Of a stretch of 16,153 nucleotides of DNA, positions 14,990 through 16,153 are shown piece by piece; the stretch's first letter is position 1; every line of letters starts with the position of its first letter. Origin of the DNA: an uncultured Gammaproteobacteria bacterium (lineage in GTDB: Bacteria; Pseudomonadota; Gammaproteobacteria; CAIUAS01). The stretch covers positions 1 to 16,153 of the forward strand of contig CAIUAS010000335.1 in assembly GCA_903897205.1 (NCBI GenBank), written 5' to 3'. The position numbers and the translations under genes were made by a program. The notes beneath the pieces were generated by a model. The model did no database searches. It saw nothing but the letters and a program-made list of their open reading frames with translations, and was not told where the DNA came from.

Positions 14990-15817
14990 ATGTATAACAA
15001 TCAATCTATTTTTATTTACTTCTCAGAAGGTGATTATGCTAAGGTGTTAGCAGAATTGCATAACGGAGTTAACGTTAATATTAGACATCATGCAATTTTA
15101 GATACACTTTTACATCGTGCTGTTTATAAAGGGGATGTTGAAATTACAAGAGCGTTATTAGGCCAAGGAGCTGATATTTATGTGCTAGATAAAAATCATT
15201 GCACAGCTTTTTATATCAGTATTACTGAGATCATTAATGAAAAAAATGAAGCTACCCGTGAGCATCTTTTCAAGATTGCTGAATTGTTACTACAACATGA
15301 AAACAGCATACGACAACAGAACCCTGAAAAATACAGGTGCCAGCCTTATTTAAAAGAAATAGGTAGGGATAACTATTTTAAAACACCTCTCGATCGTATT
15401 GAGCTTGAGAGAATTATTGATCCGAATAACGCAGATAAAATAAAAACAAGATTAGCATCTATTCTTAAAGAAGTTGAAGCAGAATACAAAAACAAACAAC
15501 CACTTACTCAAGATAAAACTGTGTCTGTATTTAGCATAGAACAACCAGCAGCCAGTAAAACATCCACACTTGATACTGTGAATGAATTGCGTCAGCGTAA
15601 GAAGCCAAGGTCTACTCTACCGCATTTTTTGCTGGCAACGGAAGAAGCTGCTATGATTGCGCCAGCCGCAAAATTCAGTCTTTGGCCCAAAGGCACAGGT
15701 GTTCGTTTAACGCATTTTTTTACCTCTTGGATTACAAGTCCATTTTCTAGTAAACCACAGGGGAAAGAAGAAAAAGAGCTGTTATTACCAAAATCTGATA
15801 TCGTTAAGAGAATCTAA
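14990..15817 (+). CDS. Ankyrin-repeat protein
   Basis: A 275-residue protein. The N-terminal ~85 residues hold two to three ankyrin repeats: a first degenerate unit ending in GVNVNIRHH, then DTLLHRAVYKGDVEITRALLGQGADIYVLDKNHCTAFYISI, with the typical TLLHRA, GDVEITRALL and GADIYV positions. A charged helical region follows (about 85-170), then a Ser/Thr/Lys-rich stretch and a C-terminal tail ending in KSDIVKRI. There is no signal peptide or clear membrane helix. I chose the ATG at 14990 over an upstream in-frame TTG because GAGG (14980-14983) sits six bases before it. Ankyrin proteins of this size are frequent among type IV effectors of Legionella and Coxiella, but no secretion evidence is visible here. 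It lies beside decayed genes. Confidence 0.75.
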   Translation: MYNNQSIFIYFSEGDYAKVLAELHNGVNVNIRHHAILDTLLHRAVYKGDVEITRALLGQGADIYVLDKNHCTAFYISITEIINEKNEATREHLFKIAELLLQHENSIRQQNPEKYRCQPYLKEIGRDNYFKTPLDRIELERIIDPNNADKIKTRLASILKEVEAEYKNKQPLTQDKTVSVFSIEQPAASKTSTLDTVNELRQRKKPRSTLPHFLLATEEAAMIAPAAKFSLWPKGTGVRLTHFFTSWITSPFSSKPQGKEEKELLLPKSDIVKRI

Positions 15818-15844
15818 ATCCAGCCGTTTTTATGTGGTGATGCT

Positions 15845-16012
15845 ATGACATTGGCCGATATTTCTATAGGCACTACACTTGCAGCGGCCATTCAAATAAC
15901 GCAAGGAGATTTATCTAAAATTGAAAAAGGCAAGCGCGCTATAGGTAAGGATATAGCACAGAGAATAAGCAAAGCATTTGGAATAAATCCTAATCTGTTT
16001 TTGCAAATATAA
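15845..16012 (+). CDS. Small XRE-type HTH protein, possibly truncated
   Basis: A 55-residue ORF. LAAAIQITQGDLSKIEKGKR followed by AIGKDIAQRISKAFGI fits helices 2-5 of a Cro/C1-type HTH domain, with the recognition-helix pattern T-Q-x-D-L-S-K-I-E-K-G-K-R. The usual first helix is replaced by the short MTLADISIGTT. The same frame stays open back to the ankyrin gene's stop, so an N-terminal truncation or read-through fusion is possible. GGTGA lies just before the ATG. It may be a functional mini-repressor (for example an antitoxin-like protein) or the remains of a larger gene. An intrinsic terminator follows at once, which favours it being transcribed. Confidence 0.55.
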   Translation: MTLADISIGTTLAAAIQITQGDLSKIEKGKRAIGKDIAQRISKAFGINPNLFLQI

Positions 16013-16017
16013 TAAGC

Positions 16018-16040
16018 TGATAAGGGTAATTATCATTTTT
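16018..16040 (+). terminator. Intrinsic terminator after the small HTH ORF
   Basis: TGATAA (16018-16023) and TTATCA (16030-16035) form a 6-bp stem with loop GGGTAA, followed at once by TTTTT (16036-16040). The stem is AT-rich, so it may be weak, but its location five bases after the HTH stop codon fits a transcription end. Confidence 0.55.
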
Positions 16041-16092
16041 AATTATTAGCAAATAGTAGTTACTGTTTTGACTGCCAATATTTTAAGCCCCA

Positions 16093-16127
16093 GCGTTGGA
16101 TTAAGCGCGACGCTTAACCCATGATGC
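16093..16127 (+). repeat. REP-like palindrome
   Basis: TTAAGCG (16101-16107), loop CGA, CGCTTAA (16111-16117) is a perfect 7-bp stem; after one mismatch the pairing continues with TGG (16097-16099) and CCA (16119-16121). The form, a TTGG...TTAAGCG...CGCTTAACCCA imperfect palindrome in non-coding DNA, resembles the dispersed REP elements mobilised by RAYT (tnpA-REP) proteins. Only one copy is in the window, so repeat status is inferred. The rest of 16041-16153 shows nothing else I can name. Confidence 0.4.
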
Positions 16128-16153
16128 TTTATCTCATTTATTCAGGCTCATGA

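Noticed and set aside
1..16153. CRISPR arrays, tRNA genes and complete insertion sequences.
   Set aside because: No regularly spaced repeats, no cloverleaf with CCA-type end and no transposase motif were found on either strand by eye.

Overview
The window looks like chromosomal DNA of an AT-rich gammaproteobacterium, most likely a host-associated member of Legionellales (the Coxiella/Legionella side). The order zapA, 6S RNA, ygfA on one strand, divergent from ygfB, pepP, ubiH and ubiI, is a classic gammaproteobacterial block. The large PAS-HisKA-HATPase-REC-HPt kinase carries H-box and G2-box sequence that I associate from memory with Legionella/Coxiella-type hybrid kinases. A short ankyrin-repeat protein fits an intracellular life style. 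The order-level assignment is inference; no 16S or other marker is present.

Positions 1-929 hold the minus-strand block: the 5' end of ygfA (5-formyltetrahydrofolate cyclo-ligase, cut by the window edge), the 6S RNA gene with a clear -10 box, and zapA. From 930 to 4084 are ygfB, pepP and ubiH in a tight plus-strand series. In E. coli ubiH is followed directly by ubiI (visC). Here three genes sit between them (4085-7002): an unrecognised polytopic membrane protein built from four tandem hairpin repeats, then phoB, then a very short phoR. A near-canonical Pho box lies exactly 10 bp upstream of a -10-like hexamer in front of this trio, so the set appears autoregulated by PhoB. The PhoR has no membrane segments and has lost almost all of its PAS domain. 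ubiI (7004) and an ABHD10-like alpha/beta hydrolase (8186) follow with essentially no gaps, so they may be read from the same transcript.

From 9046 the window becomes accessory: a soluble five-domain phosphorelay kinase with its own promoter; convergent with it, and overlapping by 9 bp, a stand-alone NRPS adenylation-carrier didomain whose specificity code resembles that of ornithine-activating domains; and divergent from that, a two-domain GNAT acetyltransferase. Positions 14273-14989 hold decayed coding sequence: a C-terminal scrap of an XRE-type HTH protein and a frameshifted, stop-containing reading frame ending in a Gln/Thr/Ser-rich tail. An ankyrin-repeat protein, a tiny XRE-type HTH ORF, an intrinsic terminator and a REP-like palindrome complete the window.

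The most promising undescribed element is the Pho-box / four-hairpin membrane protein / PhoB / minimal-PhoR operon inserted in the ubiquinone cluster. The stand-alone A-PCP didomain with a basic-amino-acid code is the second.
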